Assembly (NCBI RefSeq): GCF_905147045.1
Contig: NC_065888.1
Location: 9,615,001-9,679,000, forward strand
From: Nymphalis io
Lineage: Eukaryota; Arthropoda; Insecta; Lepidoptera; Nymphalidae
Direction of reading: 5' to 3'
Length of the DNA: 64,000 bases
Shown here: in pieces, positions 49,201 through 60,575 of the stretch
Layout of the letters: each line of letters opens with the position of its first letter
How positions within the stretch are numbered: the stretch's first letter is position 1
Made by a program: the position numbers and the translations under genes
The notes under the pieces: generated by a model
Databases searched by the model: none
Told to the model about the DNA's origin: nothing
What the model saw: the letters and a program-made list of their open reading frames with translations, nothing else

Positions 49201-52200
49201 GCTTAAACTTGTTTACTTCGCTTTTACATATTTATTTTATTTGGTATAGGTAGGCGGACGGGCAAATGTAAGGAATGTTTAATATTTCTTACATCGCCAA
49301 TGTCTATGGGTGGTGGTGATAACATCAGGTGGCCCATTTGTTTGTTACTATATCATAACAAAAATGTTAACATCTGTTCCAGTCTCATGGCGACAAACGC
49401 AGCTCGGTATCGTATGGTCGCTGGCAAACATGTATCGTTGCTCGAGTTCGGCCTACGAAGAGCGCAAGGGCCAGATGGTGGTCTCTCAGCTTCTAAATAT
49501 GCCTACGTCGGTAAGATATTTTTGTCACTCTTTAATTCAGGGAAGAAAATAAAAAAATGTTGAAATTTATTCTCAAACATTACAATTGTTTTGGCTTCCA
49601 TACATCTTAACAATAGTTACAAACTCTGTTATTTTATTCGTTTCCAATTATTCAATTAAATGGCTATATTGTAAGTCGCACAAAGAAAATGAAGTACATT
49701 TTCAGTCCATACAGCTTAGTATGGACGATAAGATTCTAAATATTTTCCATTACATACTAACATGATTAGGTATTAAGAAAGTATAATAACACATTTCGAT
49801 TTTCGTAAGTTATTGCCAAACCGCGGTTTAATGTTACAGCGTAAAGTTCTAGGTATTGATTATATTAGCGTAATCCTGCAGCTTATGTTGCTGTGAAACC
49901 AAACCGCTCGGTACCAGGCACGGGCTTTCAAACTCGTACATACAACACGCCCAACGCGCCATTGACTCATAAGAAGCCCCGAATAACGAATAAGTTTCTT
50001 TAATTTGTTACTATCATGCAAGCACCTTGGCATTGAATACTTTACCCATTATTCATCAGTAATGAATTTCGAAACAGCGTCTTTAAATTAAAGACTATAA
50101 AACTTGCGCGCTTTTCGCAATGGCGGTGCGGCATTTAACTGTTTAAATTTACGTGAATATAGAAAGAGATGCTTATTTAAATTAAAGTTTATATATATAT
50201 ATTAAAACTTTAATTGAAAAATATTTAATTCTATATAATATGTAATTAAATAATTACAACATAATAACACATCACATACACACACATACATCACAACATC
50301 TTAATAATATCCTGGGACATTATTCACACACGGCCATCTGATCCCAAACTAAGCAGAGCTTGTAGTATGGAAACCAGACAACTGATATACTACATATACT
50401 ACTTTTCTTTAAGAAAATCCATACTTATATTAATAATTACACCCAGACTTAGGACAAACAGACATGTTCATGCACACAAATGTCTGTCCTGGGTGGGAAT
50501 CGAACCCAAAACTTTTGGCCTGAAAGGCATGTTTCTACCAACTACGCCAACCGGCCCGTTGCCCAACTGTTTAGCATAAAAAGCGTCCACACGGTTCTAA
50601 GGGCCAAGGCCTAGTCAAATCATGTATCAATGAACTAGGTTCAAATAACCCGTAAGTTGTCTAGCTCGTTTCGCATGGGCTGCGATCTGGTCATGCTTCG
50701 AACTGGAACGAGCCGTAGGGCTATGGTCATAGTTCGAAGCTCCCTGCTATAATAAACAATTGAAAATCTGTAATATTCGACCATACTTACAAACTTTATT
50801 TAACGGGTGGTTAATTACATAATGCTACCTTCTTCTTTCGAATGTCAAATTAATAATGACGGGAAGAGCGAAATTACTGTTTAATTAAACAGCCGCTAAG
50901 TAATGTTTATAAGTCTGGCCGATTATGTTTAGTCTTCGTAACTTTGAATAGGTACTATAAAACAATTTTCGTTAATAGACAATAATATGTTCCAGGTGGT
51001 TTTGATGGCACGAGTAACGTGCTGGCCGGGAAGATGTTCGACATACCCGTCAAAGGCACGCACGCGCACTCGTTCGTGACGTCATTCAGTACGCTGGACG
51101 ACATACACTCGGGCATGCTCAGACACGCAGATAAAGAGACTCAGTGCGATTTCCTAAAGATGGTGCTCGAGTGCCGGAAACGCGTCTCTGAGATCCTAGA
51201 CGTGTCTCCCGAGGAAGCCAGCGACGGCGAACTGGCCGCCCTTGTGTCGTACGCCCAAGCCTTCCCGGCCGGGTTCTTAGCTCTCGTGGACACGTACGAT
51301 GTGAAGAGGTATAATATACAAGGCTTACCGTCACGACACGGGCAGCGTACGAATGGGCATTCTGGCTACAATAGCAACTGTGGATCCAATGGTCGTAGTA
51401 TTCGAAGCCTCACGGCTATCCGTAGCGCGCGTGGATATAGCACGTTCGAACGCACACTGAGGTAAACATGCGAGACCGCTCCTATTGACATTTGGTGTCC
51501 GATAACTTGTAACTCATCGCTCGTCCTTGGTTCATTTGTTATTGTGGATATTTGTTACTATTAACCGGCGATCGACAGTCCGCCTGGCCACTCATACATG
51601 CTCACCGGGCTCGGCGGGTCACACTCAGTAGTCACACACGCTTGTCCGGCGACGGCTGTACATACCAGACACACGTCCCCAGGACCTACGTTTTGCTTCA
51701 GTGTGACGTATTGTCCTGAACTTGCAAGAATAGGGACAATTTTAGTCATTGGGCACAGTTGCATTGTATAGGGATTGCACACATTCACAGTACTTTTAAC
51801 ATATTATATGCATGAATATCATACACACTCCATATTTGGGTAGCATAATAGTTGGTTACTAAAATTAGATAGGTTTTTATAACCGCCGAGATGGCCTAGT
51901 GGTTAGAACGCGTAAATTTTAACCGATGATCGTGGGTTCAAACCCAGGCAAGCACCACTGTATTTTCATGTGCTTAATTTGTTTTTATAATTCATCTCGT
52001 GCTTGACGGTGAATCTGCATATGTCTAATTTCATTGAAATACTGCCACATGTGTATCCTACCAACCCGCATTGGAGCAGCGTGGTGGAATAAGCTCCAAA
52101 CCTTCTCCTCAAAAGGGAGAGGAGGCCTTAGCCCAGCAGTGGGACATTAACAGGCTGATACTGTACTGTAGGTTTCTATAATGACGGAGAAGTTAGGAAT

Positions 52201-55200
52201 AAGACATAATATATAACATAAAACTAAGGTACCAAAACGAGTTATTACTTACAGTTCTCATAGCCTTGATACAATTTGACGTAACGTATTATCTCGAATG
52301 GTGTTTATGTGTAGCGAAGTATATAAATAAAACAATTTATTGCCTTGCACGATATCAATTTTATCATTAATTTAATTGTAACTATTTACATCATTACTCG
52401 ACGTAACATAATTTGATAACTTTAATGACACCAAGGTGACACGTTTTATTTACTTATACGCGTACGACGTTGATCTTTTCTAAACGTATTCAAGTAGAAA
52501 TGTAGTCGAGAAGCGAGATAACTCTTAGTGTGAGCCGTAAACAAAACGAAACCATTAATACACAATAACAGCGCAAAACGAATTGACCTTAGCTGTTCAT
52601 TGGAACCGTTTGATATCACTCATTAAAACTGTATTCAAGTGCACTGAAAAGTAATCAAATGTTTTTTACTGAGGTGAGAGTATACTCTCACTAAAAAAAG
52701 TATGTAATCGTATTGTTTTATAAAACAATACGATTACAATCGATTACAAACTGGGATAACTAATATGGATGTATTCAAAATATCTGACTAACAATGCATG
52801 TCTAGGTTCTGTTTGGAGAAATAATTAATTGTACATTAAAGTTTTTTACAAGTTCGTATTTCCCAACAGGAGTGGTCTTTTGAATTTCTGCGCCGTAGCC
52901 ATAGCTCTGAACAAGTGTGGGTATAAAGCGGTTGGGATTCGTATCGATAGCGGCGACCTGGCGTACTTGTCCGTACTCGCGAGGGAAACCTTCAATCAAG
53001 TAGCGAAGGAGTTGGATCTGCCCTGGTTCGCCAAACTAACAATCGTTGCGTCGAATGATATCAATGAGGAGACGATACTGAGTCTCCACGAACAGGGGCA
53101 CGCAATCGACTGCTTCGGAATCGGGACGCACTTAGGTAATTTATTTTTAAATAAGATATAAAAAGAAATATCTGTTCTGTCCTTGTTTTTTTTTTATATA
53201 GAATAGGAAGGCGGACGAGCACATGGGCCACCTGATGGTAAGTGGTCACCAAACGCCCTTAGACGTTGCCATTGTAAGAAATGTCAACCATCGCTTACAT
53301 AGCCAATGCGCCACCAACCTTGGGAACTAAGATTTTATGTCCCTTGTGCCTGTAATTACACTGGCTCACTCACCCTTCAAACCGGAACACAACAATAACA
53401 AGTACTGCTGTTTTGCGGTAGAATATCTGATGAGTGGGTGGTACCTACCCAGACGAGCTTGCACAAAGCCCTACCACCAGTAACCTTGAATTGTTATTCA
53501 ATTTAATCTTATCAGCTCTATGTATATTCTCTTTGTCAGGCAAATCTTTGTTCCTTTTGTTGTGTGATAACAATTGAAATGATATAAATCGCAACTTAGA
53601 ATCTACTATTTTTTTTGTCATACAATGCTTATCCATTTTATACATTATTCACTCGTTATTGTAACCACGACATGAAATTTCGGCCAAAATTATTAATATA
53701 TATATATATAATCATGGTAAAATCCGAATGTAATGTTTCATACATTATACAATTTAAGGATAACATGCATTGCGAGAGCTTAAAGTGTATATTACAAGGC
53801 TTAATAAAAAAAATACATTTATTTTCTGTGTCTTTCAGTCACCTGTCAGCGCCAGCCAGCATTGGGTTGCGTATATAAATTAGTTGAAATAAATGGCCAG
53901 CCTCGTATTAAACTCAGTCAGGACGTCGGCAAAGTCACCATTCCTGGTAATAAAGAGGTAATAAGTAATATTAATGAAATTAAAAAGTTAATTTTAATAA
54001 TTATTAACAAGGTATCATTGTTTCGATAAAAGATCAACTGTCACTATGAGACTTAAGATTGTATAGTAGGGAATTATTGCCCGTAGCATTAAGCTTCTGT
54101 TGTATAATAAGCTTATATCGACTGCCTCGTCTGGCTAGTTACTGAATTATCAGCATGGCAGTTCCCGAAAACCTTTGCTTAAATTTCGGGTCTCTGAAAA
54201 AACATCTCGGAGACTACTTGAACCGTTCAGTGCCTCAACACCTATCGCGTTGGATTGCCATCCCATCGCATTGTAAAGGGAGCGGATAGAACGCTGCTTA
54301 GCTTGCGCACATATGTCACATTATAATGTCATGCGAATTTGACTAGTCCGCGGCCGAAATTCGGAGAGGCCTGCATTGCAGTAAATTTATAAAAAACTGA
54401 TAAAGTTGTACATAATGTATGGACACAATATGTTGTTCATTAAAAATATACTGTATGCTGTAGAATGAAAAAAATTAAATTAATAATTTAAAGGATGATA
54501 AGCCGAGATGGCCTAGTAGTTAGAACCCGGGCAAGCACCACTGAATTTTCTGTGCTTAATTTGTGATTATAATTCATCTCGTGCTTGACGGTGAAGGAAA
54601 ACATCGTGAGGAAACCTGCATGTGTCTAATTACATTGAAATTATGGTGGAATAAGCTCTAAACCTTCTCCTCAAAAAGGGAGAGGAGGCCTTAGCCCAGC
54701 AGTGGGACATTAACAGGCTGTTACTGTATACTATTACTGTAATTTAAAGGAAATTATACCAAAGAACCAATAATTCCTATCATATTGATATCACAGGTGC
54801 GAAGTTTAAATTTCTTTTGTATAGAGTCAAGTATTGTATAACATTTTGTTTTACAGGCTTATAGATTGTTCGGGGCCGACGGACATGCGTTGATAGATTT
54901 ACTGCAGCGCTCGACCGAGCCCGCCCCCGAAGTGGGTCAGAAAGTGTTGTGTCGACATCCGTTCCAAGAATCTAAACGGGCGTATGTCATACCCAGCAAA
55001 GTGGAGCATCTCTATAAGGTACAATCAATTAATACTCAAGTTTGATTGACGATGGCAAAGTAAAATTATATATAAAGAATAACATCTAAGTTTCTTTCTA
55101 GTTCATCTCGGAAGAATCATATTGAAAACTGTTAATAGTGTTCGGTTTGAGTACCTGGTCGACTAAACTCTGACCAACTCTAACAATTAATTAATTAGTA

Positions 55201-57401
55201 GTATTTTTTTTGTATATAGATAAACATAAAAATCAAAACAAGCCAAATCGTTAGTCATTTACAAATTCATGAAATAAATATATATTTCATAAAACATAAA
55301 TTTATTTTAATATACAATAATTATATTAGAAGCCAAGATGGCCCAGTGGTAAGAACGCGTGAATCTTAACCGATGATCGTGGGTTCAAACCCGGGCAAGC
55401 AACACTGTTTTTTTATGTGCTTAATTTGTGATTATAATTCATCTCGTGCTTTACGGTGAAGGAAAACATCGTGAGGAAACCTGCATGTGTCTAATTTCAC
55501 TGAAATTCTGCCACATGTGTATTCCACCAACCCGCACTGGAACAGCGTGGTGGAATAAGCTCCAAACCTTCTCAAAATAGGGAAAGGAGGCCTTTAGCCC
55601 AGCTGTGGGACATTCACAGGCTGTTATGGAATACAATAATTGCTCATTTAATATTATAAGATTGATAGGAAAAATGTTTTACTATGGTATGGATATGTAG
55701 TCCTGATGGAATAATGTGAATTAACAAGAATAGGGTAGCTATAAAAAAAGCTGGATGGACGGACTGTATAAGGGATGACATTTGTTACAAGGGGATAACT
55801 GAGGATATAATTTGGTGGTTTAAATTACTGGTGGTAGAGCTTTGTGCAAGCTCGTCTGGGTAGGTACCACCCACTCATCAGATATTCTACCGCAATACAG
55901 CAGTACTTGGTATTGTTGTGTTCCGGTTTGAAGGGTGAGTGAGCTAGTGTAATTACAGGCACAAGGGACATAACATCTTAGTTCCCAAGATTGGTGGCGC
56001 ATTTCTTACAATGCCAATGTCTATGGGCGTTAGTGACCACTTACCATTAGATGGCCCATGGTCGTCCGCCTTCCTATTCTATATATAAAAAAAATTGGGA
56101 TAGAGATGTGTGGAAGAGAAAGATACACTGATCTGTACCCAATTAAAATTACCTTGTGAAGAATATTACTTAATTGTTGGAAATTATTTTTCTAGGTGTA
56201 CTGGAATGCAGGAAAAATATGCACTTTTCCTAAACCCTTAGTAGAGGTACGAGAGCGAGTGCAAACATCTTTACGAACTCTAAGACAGGATATTAAAAGA
56301 AACTTAAATCCAACTCCATACAAGGTGGGTGTGAAATTATATTGTTTCGAATATACTCATAAGTGAGAAAAATATATGATAAGAGAGAAGGTCCTTTGTT
56401 ATCATACACTCTTGAATATTAGTGCAATTTAATGCAATAAAAAATGCAAGTAAAATGCTTTGTAAAAATTTCATGCCATAAAACGCTATCAATATGTACA
56501 TTTGTAGCACTTTGTTTAAATTTAGGTTCAAAAGTAGGTAAGATAAAATTTAACATTGTTTTCAAATAAAAATGTTTGCATTTTTTCTGCAATTTTTTTA
56601 TATAGTGTAAAAATTATAGTATAATACATATTTATTAGCCGGCCAACTTAGATTGCGCGTATTGAAGTTTAAAAATTGTTAGTACTGATTCAAATTAAGT
56701 TCGAAAACAGGCCTTCCAAATATAAAATATATAACAATATATTCTCTGTGACTCGTAGGCGGATTGTTAATTAGGTATATTTATAAAATATCATTACGTA
56801 AAATGTATATGAAAATCGGTTTTATTATTACAATATTTTAAAAAGAAGAATTTTCCTGTTCTATTACTCTTTTTTTATCGCGCACACTCGTTTATTGATA
56901 AATTTATTCAAACAGACAACCTGTTTCTAATGCTTTTCTTTAATTTAAAATTGACTTTAAATAATGATAACTATTTTATATGTTATCCCATTTAATTGAA
57001 ACAAATCCAAAATATTGCTCTAAGCTGTGCTTAATCTACATATTAAAACCGCAAGAAAATCCGTTTAGAATTTTCGGAGATAATCTTATACATACAGATA
57101 GGCGGACTTTTGACGAATAGATAAGAACTAAAAAAAAGGCATTTGTTGTTTGTTTCACATGTTCTGTTAAACATTCTTGTAATTGAAAAAAATAAATGTG
57201 TTTGAAGATTATTTTCTTCTGCGTTATTGCATGTATACATATTTGATTTGGATATTTCTCGTGATCTGAATGTTTATATTTTGCATGTTTTGTATTTTAG
57301 AAGAGTTTATTTTATCTCCTCAGGTGGCTGTGAGTGACAACCTCTACAATTTCATACACGACCTGTGGCTACAGAATGCACCAATCGGCGAATTGTTTTA
57401 A
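40255..57401 (+). CDS. NAPRT: Nicotinate phosphoribosyltransferase, eleven coding exons, complete (549 aa)
   Basis: Exons: 40255-40327, 40660-40830, 40899-41025, 42211-42294, 49383-49510, 50996-51308, 52870-53135, 53839-53957, 54857-55018, 56196-56324 and 57324-57401 (stop TAA). All junctions are GT-AG and the phases close over 1650 nt. The enzyme starts the Preiss-Handler route of NAD synthesis, converting nicotinate, PRPP and ATP to nicotinate mononucleotide in the cytosol. Family landmarks in order: LLTDLYQITMAYAYW (residues 22-36, across the exon 1/2 junction), GGFDGTSNVLAG (195-206), GTHAHSF (215-221, with His219 matching the catalytic His of the family), GIRIDSGDLAY (321-331) and GIGTHLVTCQ near the exon 7/8 junction. 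The length fits the roughly 540-residue animal enzymes. Intron 4 is 7.1 kb and carries a LINE and SINEs; introns 6 to 9 each carry SINE copies. No disabling change was seen in the coding exons. Confidence 0.97.
42951..44918 (+). mobile_element. 5'-truncated CR1/Jockey-like LINE with an open reverse-transcriptase frame, in NAPRT intron 4
   Basis: A non-LTR retrotransposon copy. The frame is open from about 42960 to the stop at 44798-44800; an upstream part reads through without an ATG, so the copy is truncated at its 5' end and lacks the endonuclease. Numbering from the GTG at 43064, the RT domain shows SGPDG (81-85), NYRPIA, AVSLDISKAFD with Asp210, AGVPQGSVLSP (265-275) and the catalytic YADD (294-297). 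A 3' region with thumb-like sequence follows, then a short 3' UTR and a pure A tail (44901-44918). GC content is much higher than in the surrounding intron. The absence of stops or frameshifts over 1.8 kb suggests recent insertion. Clade is inferred from general resemblance only. Same strand as NAPRT. Confidence 0.9.
45165..45940 (+). repeat. Family A repeat split by a ~450-bp insertion
   Basis: The left half (45165 to about 45285) matches the head of family A. The right half (about 45750-45940, from TTCCCAAGGTCATTGGCGCA to the terminal A run) matches its tail. The intervening ~450 bp is foreign: it opens with CCCTTTAACCGCCCGACTT, and a closely similar string recurs 130 bp later (about 45418). 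No inverted termini were recognised for the insert. Confidence 0.6.
46904..47197 (+). repeat. Family A short interspersed repeat, full-length, in NAPRT intron 4
   Basis: It is close to the copy at 3448 over its whole length, from TTACTGGTGGTAG to TTCCTATTCTATA plus A run, in the same strand as NAPRT. Confidence 0.8.
48599..48840 (+). repeat. tRNA-derived SINE family C, full-length, in NAPRT intron 4
   Basis: Head GGCGTGGTTGGTAGATACTT and B box GGTTCGATTCC (about 48653-48663) form a clear tRNA-like promoter. The rest does not fold as a tRNA and continues into a ~170-bp body shared with 50306-50560. Confidence 0.8.
49250..49345 (+). repeat. Family A-related fragment next to the NAPRT exon 5 acceptor
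   Basis: This is a rearranged piece of family A: GGTAGGCGGACGGGCAAATG, which belongs to the inverted tail, then TTTCTTACATCGCCAATGTC and CATCAGGTGGCCCATTTG in forward order. It ends about 37 bp before the exon 5 splice acceptor at 49381-49382, so the branch-point region lies in or beside repeat-derived DNA. Confidence 0.6.
50306..50560 (-). repeat. tRNA-derived SINE family C, in NAPRT intron 5
   Basis: The reverse complement of the copy at 48599 over its full length (CCTGGGACATTATTCACACA at the tail, ACTACGCCAACCGGCCCG at the head). Confidence 0.8.
51309..51790. other. GC-rich island in NAPRT intron 6 with unrecognised open frames
   Basis: Directly after the exon 6 donor the DNA stays GC-rich for about 480 bp, unlike every other intron here. 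The NAPRT frame reads on for 52 codons to 51464. On the minus strand a Cys-rich frame of about 80 codons runs from an upstream TAA near 51796 to a stop at 51561 (GPGDVCLVCTAVAGQACVTT). A second open minus frame covers 51320-51470. None is recognised; the minus frame could be a cryptic exon or a captured gene fragment. Confidence 0.3.
51882..52166 (+). repeat. tRNA-derived SINE family B, in NAPRT intron 6
   Basis: Head CCGCCGAGATGGCCTAGTGG and B box GGTTCAAACCC are intact. About 20 bp of the body (the GAAAACATCGTGAGG block) is deleted. Confidence 0.83.
52703..52738. repeat. Perfect 36-bp palindrome in NAPRT intron 6
   Basis: An 18-bp arm (TGTAATCGTATTGTTTTA) is followed at once by its exact reverse complement, with no spacer. 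It lies about 130 bp before the exon 7 acceptor. Confidence 0.95.
53187..53485 (-). repeat. Family A short interspersed repeat, full-length, in NAPRT intron 7
   Basis: A reverse-strand copy beginning with a T run (the tail) and ending CCCTACCACCAGTAA (the head). It makes up nearly half of the 703-bp intron 7, inserted about 50 bp after the exon 7 donor. Confidence 0.8.
54110..54385 (+). repeat. SINE family D, in NAPRT intron 8
   Basis: Head GACTGCCTCGTCTGGCTAGT, body GGATTGCCATCCCATCGCAT and a CCGCGGCCGAAATTCGG block; this is the opposite orientation to the copies at 10690 and 61590. Confidence 0.65.
54499..54729 (+). repeat. Family B SINE with internal deletions, in NAPRT intron 8
   Basis: The head GCCGAGATGGCCTAGTAGTT joins directly to CCCGGGCAAGCACC, so about 35 bp including most of the B box is missing. 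A second deletion removes the CCGCATTGGAGCAGCG block. Confidence 0.8.
55329..55628 (+). repeat. tRNA-derived SINE family B, full-length, in NAPRT intron 9
   Basis: Head AGCCAAGATGGCCCAGTGGT, B box GGTTCAAACCC and the complete body through GGGACATTCACAGGCTGTTA. A family A copy lies 200 bp downstream. Confidence 0.83.
55825..56092 (+). repeat. Family A short interspersed repeat, in NAPRT intron 9
   Basis: Matches the copy at 46904 but lacks about 25 bp in the region after GGTGGCGCAT; it ends TTCCTATTCTATATAT plus A run, about 100 bp before exon 10. Confidence 0.78.
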
Positions 57402-57556
57402 TTGGATTCACGGGAAAACGGCTTGGAGTAACAAAGATTTATTTATAATTTCTATGATATGCTTTCAATTTCCATTTTATATTTAAGAGAAGTATGTAAA
57501 TTTCAGTTTTATACGGCGTTTGGAACTGTTATATAAATGTAAGCAAGAAAAGTACT

Positions 57557-57778
57557 CAGGGGCAGATTTTATACCTCGATTGCCCTAGTTCGATGGAAGG
57601 TTGCCGCCCTCCTACTACTTTAATTTTTTAATAATCGGATACGGGTATTTTTTGCGGTATGCTATGGACGCATATTTTAGTTTTTAAACGTTGTGTGATT
57701 TTACAATGAATGAGACTACTAAAAAAATGACATAAAATTTTGCTGCCTCTTACATTTTGTATAAGAAATCCGCCCCTG
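57557..57778. mobile_element. hAT-type MITE with perfect 8-bp target site duplication
   Basis: A 222-bp element with terminal inverted repeats CAGGGGCAGATTT (left) and CAGGGGCGGATTT (right, reverse complement). It is flanked by AAAGTACT at 57549-57556 and again at 57779-57786, an exact 8-bp duplication, which is diagnostic of hAT transposition. It lies about 155 bp after the NAPRT stop, so probably within the 3' UTR. Confidence 0.9.
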
Positions 57779-57786
57779 AAAGTACT

Positions 57787-59135
57787 AGTGTTTATTTATG
57801 GAATATATTATTATTATTGTAAATGTAATTATATAGCACTGAAAATGTGAAAAAAAAACAGTTTTAAAATTATTTATATTATACTAAATAGTACAAGAAA
57901 ATTTACAATATATTTCCAGAAGAAGTAATTTGTCACTTATATAAAGTTAAAAATAAATAACTTTCGATAGAGAATAAATAACTTTTAGTAGCATATGGTC
58001 TGTTAGACTTTATATTTATTATATATAAAAAGGTTACACTTAAGATAACAAATTCGAGGTAATTGGGTTAAATATGAACAAAATAATTTAAAAAAAAAAC
58101 CGTCTGTGATAAATAACCCAAACAACCCTAAAGTGTAGCAGTTTTGCTTAAGCCTTAAAACTACTAGTCAAAATTGTTTTAAAAGTATTTCATTAATGGT
58201 TTAAATTACAATTGCATTTTGATGAATCAAAATTTGTTTTGATAATTTTTAGAATTATTTATTATAGTAAAATTATTGTCTATACAGAACGCCTGGCTAC
58301 TTATTAAATACTAATCTTCTAAAAGAATGAGGGGTAAAAAATAATTATCTATTTTTTTGGTATTGATCTCTCCTGTCAGAATGAAATCTAAAAAAACAAC
58401 CAAAGGTACAATTATTTTAGCGTTAATGTTGGTGATTTGTCTTTATCTTTGTTTAAAAGTCATCTGTTTGCCATAAATAAGACTCATTCGCAGTTTCGCG
58501 TAACCAAATTTAAGCATCAAAGATAGCTTGCAACATATTTCCTCAATTGATAGACTTACAGCTCTATTTTTATTCAGTTACTTCAATTTTATTAAGGTCA
58601 TCATGTATGTCTCGATTTTAATAGATTATGAAACAATGGCAGGACATGATAATGACTAAATTCACATATATAATAAAATACCAGCTTAATTGTTTTATGT
58701 TCTTCAGGATTCAAATGAGGTACAATTTATTTTTTATGGAATAAAAGCGTATAATAAAACTATAACACGCTTTAGAATAAATATTTGTAACTTTGTGTGA
58801 AATACTTAGCACGATTTGGTTAAATCCAAAACGGAACCCAACTAGGGTAAATAATATTAAAACAAATCATAATATTATGATAAACGACATAATTTTAGTA
58901 ATAAAAATTGGCCTTTAATATTTAGCAGTAGTAGTAAGCTTAAGATGTGGATGTTTGTAACAAAATACGTTTCACTTAAAAATAATTGCTTAATTTAAGT
59001 TTTTGTATAAGCATTTGTTTAATAGTTTTGTTTGAAAGGTCAATAATTTTAATAATTCCCAGTGACCATAGGAATGCGGATATTTGGGAATAGTATCATT
59101 TCATTAAAAGTTAAAATATTATCTTTTATCATCAG
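57787..59135. other. DNA downstream of NAPRT
   Basis: AT-rich, including the candidate polyadenylation signals. Nothing else was recognised. Confidence 0.45.
57952..57978 (+). terminator. Candidate polyadenylation signals downstream of NAPRT
   Basis: Two AATAAA hexamers (57952-57957 and 57973-57978) are the first strong ones I see after the NAPRT stop at 57401. If they are used, the 3' UTR would be about 0.6 kb and would contain the hAT MITE at 57557-57778. The DNA is very AT-rich, so chance hexamers are common. Confidence 0.3.
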
Positions 59136-59240
59136 TAACAGCCTGTTTATGTCCCACTGCTGGACTAAGGCCTCCTCTCCCTTTTTGGGAAGAAGGTTTG
59201 GAGCTTATTCCACCACGCTGCTCCAATGCGGGGTGGTGGA
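59136..59240 (-). repeat. Family B SINE, 3' fragment
   Basis: A reverse copy of the last ~100 bp of family B (CAGCCTGTTTATGTCCCACT, then GCTGCTCCAATGCGG). The rest is missing. Confidence 0.75.
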
Positions 59241-60194
59241 TCTTTTATATAAAAGCCTAATAGCCAGGTTTTTATAAATATTTCATTCATTTAATATATA
59301 ATAATGTGAACAACGATTGTAACAATTGTAACATTATTACCGTTTCAAAGGCTAAATATATTGACATAATGGTTTTTTTGTTATAAGGTTTGTTATAAGA
59401 AATACTTTTAATTACGTTTTTAGATAACAATAGTTAAAATTAAACAAGCATTTTTAAACTAAAAATTAAATAAAAAATGTCCCGGACTATATTGTTATTA
59501 ATGTTTTTTTTTTACTTATGACATTTAGTTATAGTGTAAGGTAGTTTATAAGTATATTTAGATTATAAATAAAATATCTATATGATAGATGATTCATAAC
59601 TAAACAATATACATTTTTATAATTTTGGTACAGAATAATAAAAATACTATTTAAATTAAAAATATAGTAAAGTCTTTTTTCGATTATATCAGATTAGATT
59701 GTGATTATTCTAAACGAACTCGAAACTCGTTCAATAAACAGAAAGCCACTAGCGACATCGTCTACAGTCAAAAATAGTCGGTTTTATAATGTGTGTAAAC
59801 TTTTCTTGAGAATAAAAGTCCTCAATGAGAATTTTCGTTATAAAAACCAATAAACTGAAATCATTTACCGTTTTATTTAATTTTATGATAACTTTAAATT
59901 AATAAGTAATCATGTATTTATTTTTAAAATGATTGTAAGTTAGAACAGCACAAATCGTATAAAAATCTGTTTAATAGATTAGAACCTTTTTGTGAACAGA
60001 CTTTACTTTGTTGGTTTGAATTTAATATATTTGTTGTTGTTTTCTTTTGTTACATTTTTGTGATAAATACACAATTATCTTTATGTTTAAAATTTTCCAG
60101 TTTTTGTAAAAATATTTTATAAGTACTTATTGTATTATTTAATCGTTTGACGATTATTTTTTTGTTATTATCATAATAAGAAATTATAGTACAT

Positions 60195-60237
60195 TTCTGC
60201 TGTCAAGAAATTATAGTACAATTTCTTGACAGCAGAA
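60195..60237. repeat. Perfect 18-bp hairpin, 7-nt loop
   Basis: Arms TTCTGCTGTCAAGAAATT (60195-60212) and its exact complement (60220-60237) are separated by ATAGTAC. No poly-T tract follows, so it is not a typical terminator. Confidence 0.95.
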
Positions 60238-60575
60238 TATGTTAAAAAACTTAATCGAGTTTTTATAAAACGATGTGGACTAATTATTTAAATCATGTAA
60301 CTTTTTAAACTCTGTGAATTATTTCTTTATGAAGAATAGAGTATGTGCATATACACATACAAAATTTTGCGCAAAATAACTAAAAACACCTTGACAATGG
60401 CGCAAATTTGATTACGTATTTTCACTTGCACACGGTTCGCGCCGAGCTTGCTCTTTAACGTATACGCGGATCATGTTCACCCTGTAGCGATCCAACAGTC
60501 ATAAGTCTAACAAACTGAAGACACCATGATTATTAATTATAATTGAATGGGACGAAAAAGGTTTTAGCTTTGTGA

